The notes below the pieces were generated by a model, which was given only the letters and a program-made list of their open reading frames with translations, ran no database searches and was not told where the DNA came from. The position numbers were made by a program, and so were the translations under genes. From TMED27 sp041397865 (GTDB lineage: Bacteria; Pseudomonadota; Alphaproteobacteria; Micavibrionales; Micavibrionaceae): DNA of 64,000 bases. This document shows, one piece after another, positions 51,595 to 59,835 of the stretch. Position 1 is the first letter of the stretch, and each line of letters begins with the position of its first letter. The stretch lies in the NCBI GenBank assembly GCA_041397865.1, contig JAWKVT010000002.1:248001-312000 (forward strand), written 5' to 3'.

Positions 51595-53229
51595 ATGCGT
51601 TCGCATTTAATAATTTTATTGACGTTAATCTATAGTGTTTCAGCATTTTTTGCTGATTCCGCTATGGCGCAGTATCCGGGGTTCAATGATCCCGGCGCGG
51701 CGATGTCCGGCGGCTCTGCCGGTCTGGTGCCTGTCGAGCCGCAGATTTCCGGCGGGGCTATTCCCATCGGTGCCACCGCGCAGGTTGTTGTCCTGTTTCG
51801 TAATGAGGGCGGCCAGCCCGTAGAAACCGGTACGATCCGTCTCTACCCTTCTTCGACCGTCAGTGGAGTCGTGTCCCTGAACCAATGTAGCGATGAACCG
51901 CTCCCTCCCGGCGCGGAATGCGCCATTGCTCTGTCTGTGAAAGGGCTTCAGGCCGGCCCCTGGCGTGTTGAGATGCTCATGGCCCATAGTGGCCGCACGC
52001 GCCTTGTCACCGCAACCATATCTGGAACGGTTGAAACCACAGAAGGCGCGGGAAACCGGCTGACAAGCGATGTCCAGACCATCCCCGAGGAGGTGGATTT
52101 CGGTTCTCTTGATGCGGCGCAAACCCTGATAGAGCCTGTAATTTTGCGCAATATAACCTCAAACGAAATTGATATCACCGATATCTATATAGACGCCGGA
52201 TCGCAGGCCGGGTATTCGCTCAAGACCGAGTGCGACAAACTCGCCGCCGGACAATCCTGTATTGCTACTGTCACATGGTCGCCCAAGCTCAAAGGGCGGT
52301 CCTCCGGCGTTCTGGTTGTGCGCCATACCGGCCCTGCCGCGCTTTCAAGTGTCGCGTTGAAAGGCGAATACTCTCCCGAAAATGTAAATAGAGCCGAAGT
52401 TTTCCCTCAGGCTGTTCCTGGCAAGGGACTGCTGGTATCGTCTGCCGAGGAAATTGATTTCGGCGCAGATATCGAAACCGCATCGACGATTACCGTCTCT
52501 CTTGTGAATACCGGTGATGCGGATCTTATGCTGCGCGATATCCGCGTATCCGGCTCCGATAACGGCGTGGGCTTTAAAGAAAACGGATGTTCTCCCGGCA
52601 CGATCCTCGAGCCTGTCGAAGCCTGCCCGCTAACCGTAACATGGTCGCCCACGCGTGTCGGCGAAGTTCTCGACGATATCCAGATCCTGCATGATGGTGC
52701 CCGCGGGGTTTTGGTGCTGCCTGTGCGCGGCACCGCTGTATCGACGGTCAGTCAGGATCAAAAGGCTATTGTTCTGACGCAGGAAGAATTCCCCGGCGTG
52801 ACCCCGATTCCGGAACCTGTTGACGACGATGAGGGCCGCTCCGGCGATGATGTAAGCGCCGCGCAAAAAGATGCCGCCGCCAAAAACACCGCCCGCATAA
52901 CCTCGGCCAAGCCGTCATTCGCAAATGTGGCCGGTGTTCTGGATGGCTACAAAATTACATCCTTCTCATCTTCACGCGCCATTATCAACGGCCCCGGCGG
53001 AAGCCGCCTTGTTTTTGACAACGAGGAAGTCGTTCTCGGCGGCGTTCCCTGGCTGGTGCTTATTCAGGCCAACGGCATTGAGTTTATGCATCAGGGTCAG
53101 CGGGTTCTCCTGCTTTTCGACAGATCTTTATCTTCTATTAACCGTGTTAATGCATCATCAGGAAGTAGCAATGGCAATTCATCGTCAGGCAGTAACACCG
53201 GCAGCGGGAATGCCGATAGCGATGGTTAA
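51595..53229 (+). CDS. Periplasmic Ig-like/PilP-like fusion protein of the pilus locus
   Basis: 544 residues. Signal peptide to about residue 25 (cleaved after DSAMA). Three repeats resembling ASH/choice-of-anchor-D Ig folds follow (about 40-125, 150-240, 270-370); each has a (V/I)DFG-type entry and a CxxG/P...C pair, for example LAAGQSCIATVTWSP. After an acidic linker, a domain at about 430-515 (GYKITSFSSSRAIINGPGG, then VVLGGVPWLVLIQANGIEF) resembles the PilP/GspC homology region. The tail is Ser/Gly/Asn. Inferred to connect secretin and inner-membrane parts. Such a fusion is not known to me. Confidence 0.72.
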   Translation: MRSHLIILLTLIYSVSAFFADSAMAQYPGFNDPGAAMSGGSAGLVPVEPQISGGAIPIGATAQVVVLFRNEGGQPVETGTIRLYPSSTVSGVVSLNQCSDEPLPPGAECAIALSVKGLQAGPWRVEMLMAHSGRTRLVTATISGTVETTEGAGNRLTSDVQTIPEEVDFGSLDAAQTLIEPVILRNITSNEIDITDIYIDAGSQAGYSLKTECDKLAAGQSCIATVTWSPKLKGRSSGVLVVRHTGPAALSSVALKGEYSPENVNRAEVFPQAVPGKGLLVSSAEEIDFGADIETASTITVSLVNTGDADLMLRDIRVSGSDNGVGFKENGCSPGTILEPVEACPLTVTWSPTRVGEVLDDIQILHDGARGVLVLPVRGTAVSTVSQDQKAIVLTQEEFPGVTPIPEPVDDDEGRSGDDVSAAQKDAAAKNTARITSAKPSFANVAGVLDGYKITSFSSSRAIINGPGGSRLVFDNEEVVLGGVPWLVLIQANGIEFMHQGQRVLLLFDRSLSSINRVNASSGSSNGNSSSGSNTGSGNADSDG

Positions 53230-53241
53230 AGATGGTGGAAT

Positions 53242-55017
53242 ATGAACGACGATACAACGCAAAACGAACACCAGCCACGCAAGTCCGGTAAAGCGGATGA
53301 GCCGCCCGGCGGTGTCGAGCGCCGCATGGCGGGTATGCGCAAGAAAATGCGTTCCTCCGAGGGACGCGAGCGTTATCTCGATATGGTCCAGCGCGAACGC
53401 GCTTTGATGCTCGATCAGGGGATCGCCCGCTCTACTGAGCAACTTCTGGATATGGCCGGTGCCGCGACGCCCTCGGACGAAGAAGAGGGTATAAAAGACC
53501 GCGCCACCGGCGACCAGCTCCGCGCCATCCTGCCTGTGCAATCATGGCTTCCTTTAAGCATCCACCTCATCGGCCTGCGCGAAGGCGTTTTACGCATCGC
53601 CCCGCTGCACGATCTGAATGAGCGTCAGGTTGAAAGCCTTGTCTCCACAGCGCAGCGCTCCGGCTTCGCCGTTGAGCGCATCGAGGTCGAGGTCTGGGAC
53701 CGCAAGGAGCTGATCGACACGCTACGCTCCGTGCATGATCTTTCGGCGGACCGCTGCGAAAAAACACTGGCCCAGTGGCTGGCCGATTCCGATAACGGTT
53801 TGCTTCTCAATCAGTTCCAGCGCGATATGATGGCCGAAGCCCTGCAAATGCGCGCCTCCGACATCCATCTGGTGCAGGACAACAACCCCGACGCGCCGAA
53901 CTGGATTCAATACCGCATCGACGGCGATATGATTCCCATGCATTTGCTCCCCGCTGATGCTATGGCGCGTTTGACAACGCTCCTGAAACGCGATGCGGGC
54001 CTGAACTTCGGGGACAGAACCACGCCCAAGGACGGGCGCTTCGGCTTCACGTGGCAGGGCCGCGCGATCGACGTGCGTGTGGCTGCCGGGCCGCAGGCTC
54101 AGGACGGCGAAAAACTCACATTGCGTCTGCTCGACCGTGCCGCGCTGAAAGGGTTCGACGAGCTTTTCAGCCGTCATCAGGATGTCGGCGACTACCTCGC
54201 CAGATTGCTTTCGCCCGATATCAAGGGGGGAGGGGGGATGATCCTGCTCTCCGGCCCGACGGGTTCGGGTAAAACCACCACGCTTTATGCCTGCGTCCAG
54301 CAGATCGACCGCCGCCGCCGCCATGTTTTGACCATCGAAGATCCGATCGAATACGAACTGCGCTACGCCACGCAATGGCAGGTTCGCCCCGGCATGCCCG
54401 GCGGTTCCTTCGCCGATCTCATCCGCGCCTCCATGCGTCATGATCCCGATTATATTATCATCGGGGAGATGCGCGACGCCGCGACGGTTGAAACCTCGCT
54501 TAAGGCTGCTGAATCCGGCCACACTGTGATCTCGACAATCCACGCCGACACCGCGCTCCAGACTTTCGAGCGCCTGCGCTCCTTAATGCCTGCCGAGCGC
54601 GAGCGCTCCTCAACCTATACGCTGGCCCAGCAGGTGCGCTGCATCCTCAACCAGCGCTTGGTGCGTACGCTCTGTCAGGGCTGCGCGCATAAAGACGAGG
54701 CCGGAAAGGTTCTGAAAGACCATGAACTGCAGGCTTTGAGCATCCCCGCAGACGCAAAGGTGCGCCGCCATAACACGTCGGGCTGCGATTTATGCAATCG
54801 CACAGGGATTTCCGGACGAACGCTGCTGCTTGACGCGCTGCTTATCACGCTCGGCCCCGCGCAAAGAAACGAGATTTACGAAGCGCTGATGGGCAACGTC
54901 AATAACATTACCAAGGAAGACGGCGTCGTTGTGCATACGCGCCGCGAAGGGCTTGTCGATCTGATCCTCTCCGGCCTTGTCGATCCGAAAGCCGCCATGT
55001 CATACCTCGAACAGTGA
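53242..55017 (+). CDS. Pilus/secretion assembly ATPase (PilB/GspE/PilQ-type)
   Basis: 591 residues. N-terminal domain (about 1-190), then the ATPase: Walker A LLSGPTGSGKTTTLYA (about residue 335), Asp box, Walker B IIGEMRDAATVET and His box STIHADTALQTFERL. A zinc tetracysteine is present (TLCQGCAHKD and SGCDLCNRTG), typical of extension ATPases rather than retraction PilT. No separate retraction ATPase is seen in the locus. 12 nt after the fusion protein. Confidence 0.93.
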   Translation: MNDDTTQNEHQPRKSGKADEPPGGVERRMAGMRKKMRSSEGRERYLDMVQRERALMLDQGIARSTEQLLDMAGAATPSDEEEGIKDRATGDQLRAILPVQSWLPLSIHLIGLREGVLRIAPLHDLNERQVESLVSTAQRSGFAVERIEVEVWDRKELIDTLRSVHDLSADRCEKTLAQWLADSDNGLLLNQFQRDMMAEALQMRASDIHLVQDNNPDAPNWIQYRIDGDMIPMHLLPADAMARLTTLLKRDAGLNFGDRTTPKDGRFGFTWQGRAIDVRVAAGPQAQDGEKLTLRLLDRAALKGFDELFSRHQDVGDYLARLLSPDIKGGGGMILLSGPTGSGKTTTLYACVQQIDRRRRHVLTIEDPIEYELRYATQWQVRPGMPGGSFADLIRASMRHDPDYIIIGEMRDAATVETSLKAAESGHTVISTIHADTALQTFERLRSLMPAERERSSTYTLAQQVRCILNQRLVRTLCQGCAHKDEAGKVLKDHELQALSIPADAKVRRHNTSGCDLCNRTGISGRTLLLDALLITLGPAQRNEIYEALMGNVNNITKEDGVVVHTRREGLVDLILSGLVDPKAAMSYLEQ

Positions 55018-55209
55018 TTTGCATATTCAGTTAATAAAATTCTAGAATTTTTCTTTTAAAATAGAGGGGTTGGTAGGCCCTTTCGGGCAGTTTTACAGAT
55101 ACGGAGTTCCAACGTTGTTCATATCTTCATTCTGACAAGGTACACGCAATGGGGGTGTTCTGGAAAGGATTGTTGCTTGATTTTCTTTTTGCAGTAGGCG
55201 CAAGCGACG
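55018..55209 (+). promoter_or_regulatory. Leader before the platform-protein gene, with palindrome and hairpin
   Basis: 192 bp. ATTCTAGAAT (55039-55048) is the same palindrome as at 49447. A hairpin GCCC-TTTC-GGGC follows at about 55078-55089. Probably contains a promoter, so the second half of the cluster may be transcribed separately. Confidence 0.4.
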
Positions 55210-56487
55210 ATGAGTACAATTGCTACTTTAGGAGCGAAGCAACGCACTGCAAAAAGCAAAGAAAGTAACAATATGCAGCAATGGGTTGCGGAAATTGCGT
55301 ATGACACATCTTCGGGTCCGAAAAGGACCACCGAATCTTTTTACCTGCCTTCTGTCGAGGATGTACGTATCGCTGTGAGCAAAAAAGGCGGCTATGTGCT
55401 GAATGTGCGTCCGCATGAGCGCTCCCCGCTTGAACGCCTGCTCGCCCGCTCTACATGGTGGCAGGTCCAGCTTTTACGCGGCATTCAGTTCCGCTCAACC
55501 TCCACCTCGCCCGGCGTGGCGCTGTGGAAAATTATTCAGGCCGAAACAAATCCGCGCCGCCAGAACATTATGGCTCCGGCGCGTGAGGCGCTGGCACGGG
55601 GGCTTGGCGTCATAGACGCGCTCAAGGCGCTCAATGTTTTCGACCACGGAACGCTGGCGATTCTCGCCGGGTCCGAGCGCGCCAACCGTCTGGTGGAAGG
55701 CATTCCCCACGCTATCCATTCCATCACCCAAAAAAAGAAAAACGCTGCCGCCATCATGGGAACCATGGGCTGGCTGGCTTTTGATGTGTTCTCAATCGTC
55801 ACGTCACTATGGGCGGGTAAGGACATGGTGCTGGGCTGGTTCCGCGATAACGCTCCGCAAGAGGACGTTGAAAAATATCTCACAGTGGTCGGTCGTCTCG
55901 AACTGACATGGGATGTTTTGATTTATTTCTCCGTCGGCTCCGGCTTGTTTATGGGCTGGTGCGTTTTTTCATACTGGATCAACCGCGGAAAGAAGGACTG
56001 GCCGACCGCACGCATTGTACGAAAGATCCCGCTGATCGGCGGATATTTGCGCGATCTGGCCTTTGCCGATTCGATGTCGGCAGCGGCGCGGATGCTGCGC
56101 GGCCTTGTGCCGATCAACGAAACGCTCCAGCAATCCTCCGAGGCGTCCTCCGCCCCGGACGTAACGGCTTATTGGGAAGAATCCATGGCCGATCTCAGCC
56201 GCGGCGTCTCTTTAGGCTCGGCGCTTGACCGCGCCCCGCTGACCAGAGCCGAGCGTCTGGAGATAGCGTCCTTGTCTGATCTCGATCAAGTTGCTACAGT
56301 AATGGAGTCCATTGCTGAAATGCGTTCGCAGGCAGCACGGACGAAACATAAGATGATCGTCTGGATCGCCTTTTTACTGACAGGGGTATTTCTCGCCATT
56401 GCCTTCGGCAGCGCCATTTACGCTTTGACTGTGATGAATATGAGCATGGATTCAATGATGGGTGGTCTGATGGAAGGCGCAATTTAA
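55210..56487 (+). CDS. Inner-membrane platform protein (GspF/PilC/PilR-like)
   Basis: 425 residues. Three hydrophobic segments (about 180-200, 235-260 and 385-410) separate two cytoplasmic domains, as in T2SS-F/R64 PilR proteins. The repeated halves of the family are visible (ARGLGVIDALKALNVFDHGT and its second copy LVPINETLQQSSEA). The start is uncertain: ATG 55210 has a weak site; ATG 55273 (MQQWVAEIAYDT) is an alternative. 10 nt to the next gene. Confidence 0.85.
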   Translation: MSTIATLGAKQRTAKSKESNNMQQWVAEIAYDTSSGPKRTTESFYLPSVEDVRIAVSKKGGYVLNVRPHERSPLERLLARSTWWQVQLLRGIQFRSTSTSPGVALWKIIQAETNPRRQNIMAPAREALARGLGVIDALKALNVFDHGTLAILAGSERANRLVEGIPHAIHSITQKKKNAAAIMGTMGWLAFDVFSIVTSLWAGKDMVLGWFRDNAPQEDVEKYLTVVGRLELTWDVLIYFSVGSGLFMGWCVFSYWINRGKKDWPTARIVRKIPLIGGYLRDLAFADSMSAAARMLRGLVPINETLQQSSEASSAPDVTAYWEESMADLSRGVSLGSALDRAPLTRAERLEIASLSDLDQVATVMESIAEMRSQAARTKHKMIVWIAFLLTGVFLAIAFGSAIYALTVMNMSMDSMMGGLMEGAI

Positions 56488-56497
56488 GGAGAGCGGC

Positions 56498-57481
56498 TTG
56501 GCTCTGATTTCAAAAGATAAAGATCTTTCCGGTAAAGGCGTCCGTGGAAACACCGGCGGTGTTTCACGGCCCGGCCCCGGCATCAGCGATTACCTCGCCG
56601 GCGAAGCGGGCAGCTATGTTGCCGAACTGAAACCCTATTTACCGCAGGAGCTTGTCGGCGGCGTTATTCCTCATATTCACGGAACCGAAGAAGAGGCTGT
56701 CTGGAACGCCGCATCGCAGGCTTGCGGCACGGAAAAAGTACATTACTGCTATTCCATCGACGAAGGACGTATCTGGTATCTCGCCTGCCCATCCGCTTCC
56801 ATGGCTTCAAACCCCGATAGCTGGTGCCCATTGGCGGCCTCCCTGCCGGGCAACAGCGAATACTGGGACCGCGAAACGGTTTATCTCTATGAGCAGGAGG
56901 GCCTCGCCTCCGCCCTGCGCTGGGACCCTGAAACAGGCCGGATGCAGGTTTTCCTCGGCGCATCCAGAACGATTTTGCCGAGGGTGCAAAGCATGGACGC
57001 CAACTTTGTGACCATCAATCCCGAAGTCGCCGAAGTCGTGCCTTGGCAAAATAAAATGCTGAAAACCGAAAAACTCTCTCGCGCCACGGCCCGCATGCTT
57101 GTGCTGTCGGGAATGGGTGTATCGCTGGTTGCGGTCTTGATCCTTTCATTCAGCTACATATCCGTCAACATGATCCAGCGCGATTTAAAAAGCGTGCAGG
57201 AGCAAACGCAGCGCACCTCGGAAAACCTGATGATCGGTGCGTATAACGCGATGCAAAGCGATACGATCAAACATATGGTGCGGGTACAGGAAATTCTGGA
57301 TGGTCTGGGGCGTCTGGACAGCACGCTGGTGCGCTACGAAATCAAAAAGGGCAATCAGGTCGAATGGGAGGCTTTGGTGCCACCAGCCTATATTCAAACC
57401 GTTTTGCAAAAATATGCCGTAAGAGTGGATGAATCGAAAAAGGAAAAAGATGGCCGCATTCGTGTAATCGGCACAAGATAG
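56498..57481 (+). CDS. Bitopic membrane protein of the pilus cluster
   Basis: 327 residues from TTG 56498 (AAGGAGAG closely upstream). Soluble N-terminal domain of about 195 residues (YVAELKPYLPQELVGGVIPH), one span at about 198-222 (VLSGMGVSLVAVLILSFSYI), then coiled coil (LKSVQEQTQRTSENL) and a small periplasmic domain. This topology matches alignment-complex proteins such as PilN/GspL- or PilO2-like subunits. No direct family match seen; role inferred from context. Followed after about 117 nt by another bitopic protein. Confidence 0.65.
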   Translation: MALISKDKDLSGKGVRGNTGGVSRPGPGISDYLAGEAGSYVAELKPYLPQELVGGVIPHIHGTEEEAVWNAASQACGTEKVHYCYSIDEGRIWYLACPSASMASNPDSWCPLAASLPGNSEYWDRETVYLYEQEGLASALRWDPETGRMQVFLGASRTILPRVQSMDANFVTINPEVAEVVPWQNKMLKTEKLSRATARMLVLSGMGVSLVAVLILSFSYISVNMIQRDLKSVQEQTQRTSENLMIGAYNAMQSDTIKHMVRVQEILDGLGRLDSTLVRYEIKKGNQVEWEALVPPAYIQTVLQKYAVRVDESKKEKDGRIRVIGTR

Positions 57482-57598
57482 GATAATATACTCAAAAAAT
57501 ACATCGTGTTTTATGTAAGTTTTAAAAGGCATTAACTTCTATGATTTATACTTAATTCCAGTATAATTTTATTAACAAGAGCCTCCGGGGATCAGGGA

Positions 57599-58162
57599 TT
57601 GGATTTTAGTAAGCTACAACAGGGTTTTAAGGCGTTAGGGCGTTCCTCCAGAAATTTTGACTGGCGGTCGTTGAAAAAATACGCCGGGCCGCATGCCGCC
57701 GACGATCTCAACCGTTTCCTTGAAAAGCTGCCGCAAAATACCGGCCAGACCATGCTTGTGATTGCCGGTGTTGCATGGGCCGCAGCCGGTGGAATCGGCC
57801 TGTTTACAACGGTTCAAATGCAAAAATTGACGGAAATCCGCGCAGAGCTGCAAGAGGCAAAAGCCCTGAAGCCGCAGGTGCCGGAAATTAAGGATGTCGC
57901 TGTGGATGCAAAAAGTGTGGAAAAATTTGCAAAACAGATGGAGGAGATCTATGGCGGGCTGCAAATCAGCGCCAGCCGCTCAACAATCACGCTGACAGCC
58001 AGTTCTACCGGCGCGTTCGGCCAGTTTCGCGAGGCCATCGGCCATGTTCAAAACGGCGGTTCCGGCTGGCGCGTGAATATCGACAGGTTTTGTGTGGGGC
58101 GCGAATGCGAAAAATACCCGCTTTACGCCTCTTTAAGAATAAACAAGGTTTCCGTGAACTGA
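57599..58162 (+). CDS. Second bitopic protein of the pilus cluster, PilO/GspM-like topology
   Basis: 187 residues from TTG 57599. Short basic cytoplasmic N-terminus, one span at about 50-70 (MLVIAGVAWAAAGGIGLFTT), coiled coil (LTEIRAELQEAKALKPQVPE) and a periplasmic domain with two Cys (DRFCVGRECEKYP) that may pair. GspM/PilO-like by size and topology only. The gap upstream is AT-rich. The prepilin-like gene follows. Confidence 0.65.
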   Translation: MDFSKLQQGFKALGRSSRNFDWRSLKKYAGPHAADDLNRFLEKLPQNTGQTMLVIAGVAWAAAGGIGLFTTVQMQKLTEIRAELQEAKALKPQVPEIKDVAVDAKSVEKFAKQMEEIYGGLQISASRSTITLTASSTGAFGQFREAIGHVQNGGSGWRVNIDRFCVGRECEKYPLYASLRINKVSVN

Positions 58163-58252
58163 TTGGGATGGTACAATAAGGAAGCAGAGTGGAGAAATAA
58201 CATGCTGAATAAATTTAAGAATTTCTACAAGGGACAAAATAAGGGGAAAAAA

Positions 58253-58993
58253 ATGAAAAAAACAAATCGGAAAATGGAAAGCGGAAACGTCTTATTCCTG
58301 ATCTTGATTGCCGTGGCTCTGTTTGCTGCGCTTTCTTACGCTGTAACACAATCGTCTCGCTCCGGCGGCGGTGCTTCGGACGGGGAGGCTAACTTGGTCA
58401 ACTCGGCGCAGATTACGCAGTATCCGGCCTCGGTCAGAACCGCGATTGTGCGGATGATTATTGGCGGCACGGACGTTACGGGACTGAATTTTGATCCGCC
58501 TTCGGCTTTTGACGAAGCCCCTCCGGGAACAAGCTGTGACAACCTGTCCGCATCATGTGTGTTCCATCCTAACGGCGGCGGCGCGACCTATGTCTCCGCG
58601 CCTGCGACGGTGACGGCCAGCGGTGTGCAGGTTCCGTGGATTTTCACCAGTGAATATGCGATCGAGGATATCGGCACGAGTGCGAACGATATCATCGCCA
58701 TGTTTCCCGGAATTAGCTCATCGGTATGTACCCGTCTGAATCAGGAATTCGGGGTAACAAACCTCAATGACGGTGACAGCGACGGCGTTTCTGTCGGCGC
58801 GACAACCCTGCCGACATCCGCGTCAAACATGAGCCGGACCGAAGGCAACGTGAACATCGACAACCCTGCGGCGGCACCCGGAACGTTGATTGACGGTGAC
58901 TTTGCCGGGCAGCCTTTCGGATGTTACGACCAAAATGATGCCTCCGCCGGCGGCGCAACAATGGTCTACTACCACGTTCTTGTTGAAAGATAA
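58253..58993 (+). CDS. Prepilin-like protein 1 of the pilus cluster
   Basis: 246 residues from ATG 58253, which has AAGGGG about 6 nt upstream; ATG 58202 or TTG 58163 give longer leaders. Leader MKKTNRKMESG is followed by a 20-residue hydrophobic stretch (NVLFLILIAVALFAALSYAV), the prepilin pattern with Gly before the cut. Glu at position 5 of the mature protein is absent. The rest is a Gly/Ser/Ala-rich globular domain with two Cys pairs (PPGTSCDNLSASC and later CTRL/GCYDQ). Probably the major pilin or a pseudopilin. Confidence 0.7.
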   Translation: MKKTNRKMESGNVLFLILIAVALFAALSYAVTQSSRSGGGASDGEANLVNSAQITQYPASVRTAIVRMIIGGTDVTGLNFDPPSAFDEAPPGTSCDNLSASCVFHPNGGGATYVSAPATVTASGVQVPWIFTSEYAIEDIGTSANDIIAMFPGISSSVCTRLNQEFGVTNLNDGDSDGVSVGATTLPTSASNMSRTEGNVNIDNPAAAPGTLIDGDFAGQPFGCYDQNDASAGGATMVYYHVLVER

Positions 58994-59002
58994 AACATAA
59001 GA

Positions 59003-59785
59003 ATGAACCCGAAGACCCTACTAAAAATGCGCAGGCGCGCTTCCGAAAAGGGAAGCGCGCTTGTTTATATCCTGATCGCCATCGCGCTTTTGGCGGTTTT
59101 GACCGTGAGCTTTATGGAGCCTTCATCCCAGCAAACCTCATCCCAGAACACCTTTAAAACGGTTTCCGCGCTTCAGGGTCAGATTGACAGCATCCGCTCA
59201 GCCATTCAGGGATGCGTTTTGCTCTATCCTCAGGGGGATAAATGTATTGAAGACGATACGCCTGCCTATTGCACGACAACGGCAACAGACACCCCTGGCG
59301 CGAACAAACGCTACCCGTTAAACCCCGATTCCGATCATTTCGCAAACGCCACGCCCGGCGCGACCGCTGACAGGTTGGTCAGAAATATGCGCTGCCCCGG
59401 CGATAACGGCGGCGAAAACGCAAACCATGACAACCACGCGCTCATTTTTACCGGCGCAAGCGGAAAGTTTCTCGAACCGCCTCCGGATCTGTTTGAGGAA
59501 TGGCAGATTTATAACGGCGCAGACGGGGTTTTCTATTGGACCCGGACGGCCAAAACAGACGCCTTTATCTCCGCCGCGCTGGAAAAACTGGACGAAAAAT
59601 TTCAGGAATGCGAAGCCGATATCATAGACGCCACAGGCGGTGCCGTGGATATGGATAGCGACGTCACCGCGCAGGCGACATGCCCGGCGGGTGAAATATG
59701 TTTCCGCGTCTGGGTGATTAATAACGCCACCGCGCCGCATGGCGATTATGCGATTGATAATAGCTGCGGCTCTTCGGATATCTGA
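59003..59785 (+). CDS. Prepilin-like protein 2 of the pilus cluster
   Basis: 260 residues. Leader MNPKTLLKMRRRASEKG then SALVYILIAIALLAVLTVSF, a prepilin-type N-terminus again without Glu5. Six or so Cys are spread over the mature part (GCVLLYPQGDKC, RCPGDNGG, FQECEAD, TCPAGEICF), fitting disulfide-stabilised pilin heads. Next to prepilin-like protein 1 (9-nt gap); possibly minor pilin or tip subunit. Convergent with the hybrid kinase. Confidence 0.7.
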   Translation: MNPKTLLKMRRRASEKGSALVYILIAIALLAVLTVSFMEPSSQQTSSQNTFKTVSALQGQIDSIRSAIQGCVLLYPQGDKCIEDDTPAYCTTTATDTPGANKRYPLNPDSDHFANATPGATADRLVRNMRCPGDNGGENANHDNHALIFTGASGKFLEPPPDLFEEWQIYNGADGVFYWTRTAKTDAFISAALEKLDEKFQECEADIIDATGGAVDMDSDVTAQATCPAGEICFRVWVINNATAPHGDYAIDNSCGSSDI

Positions 59786-59835
59786 TTTGACGCTTTGTGG
59801 TTTGTCGCCGCCGAATTGATGGCCATAGGGCGCAT

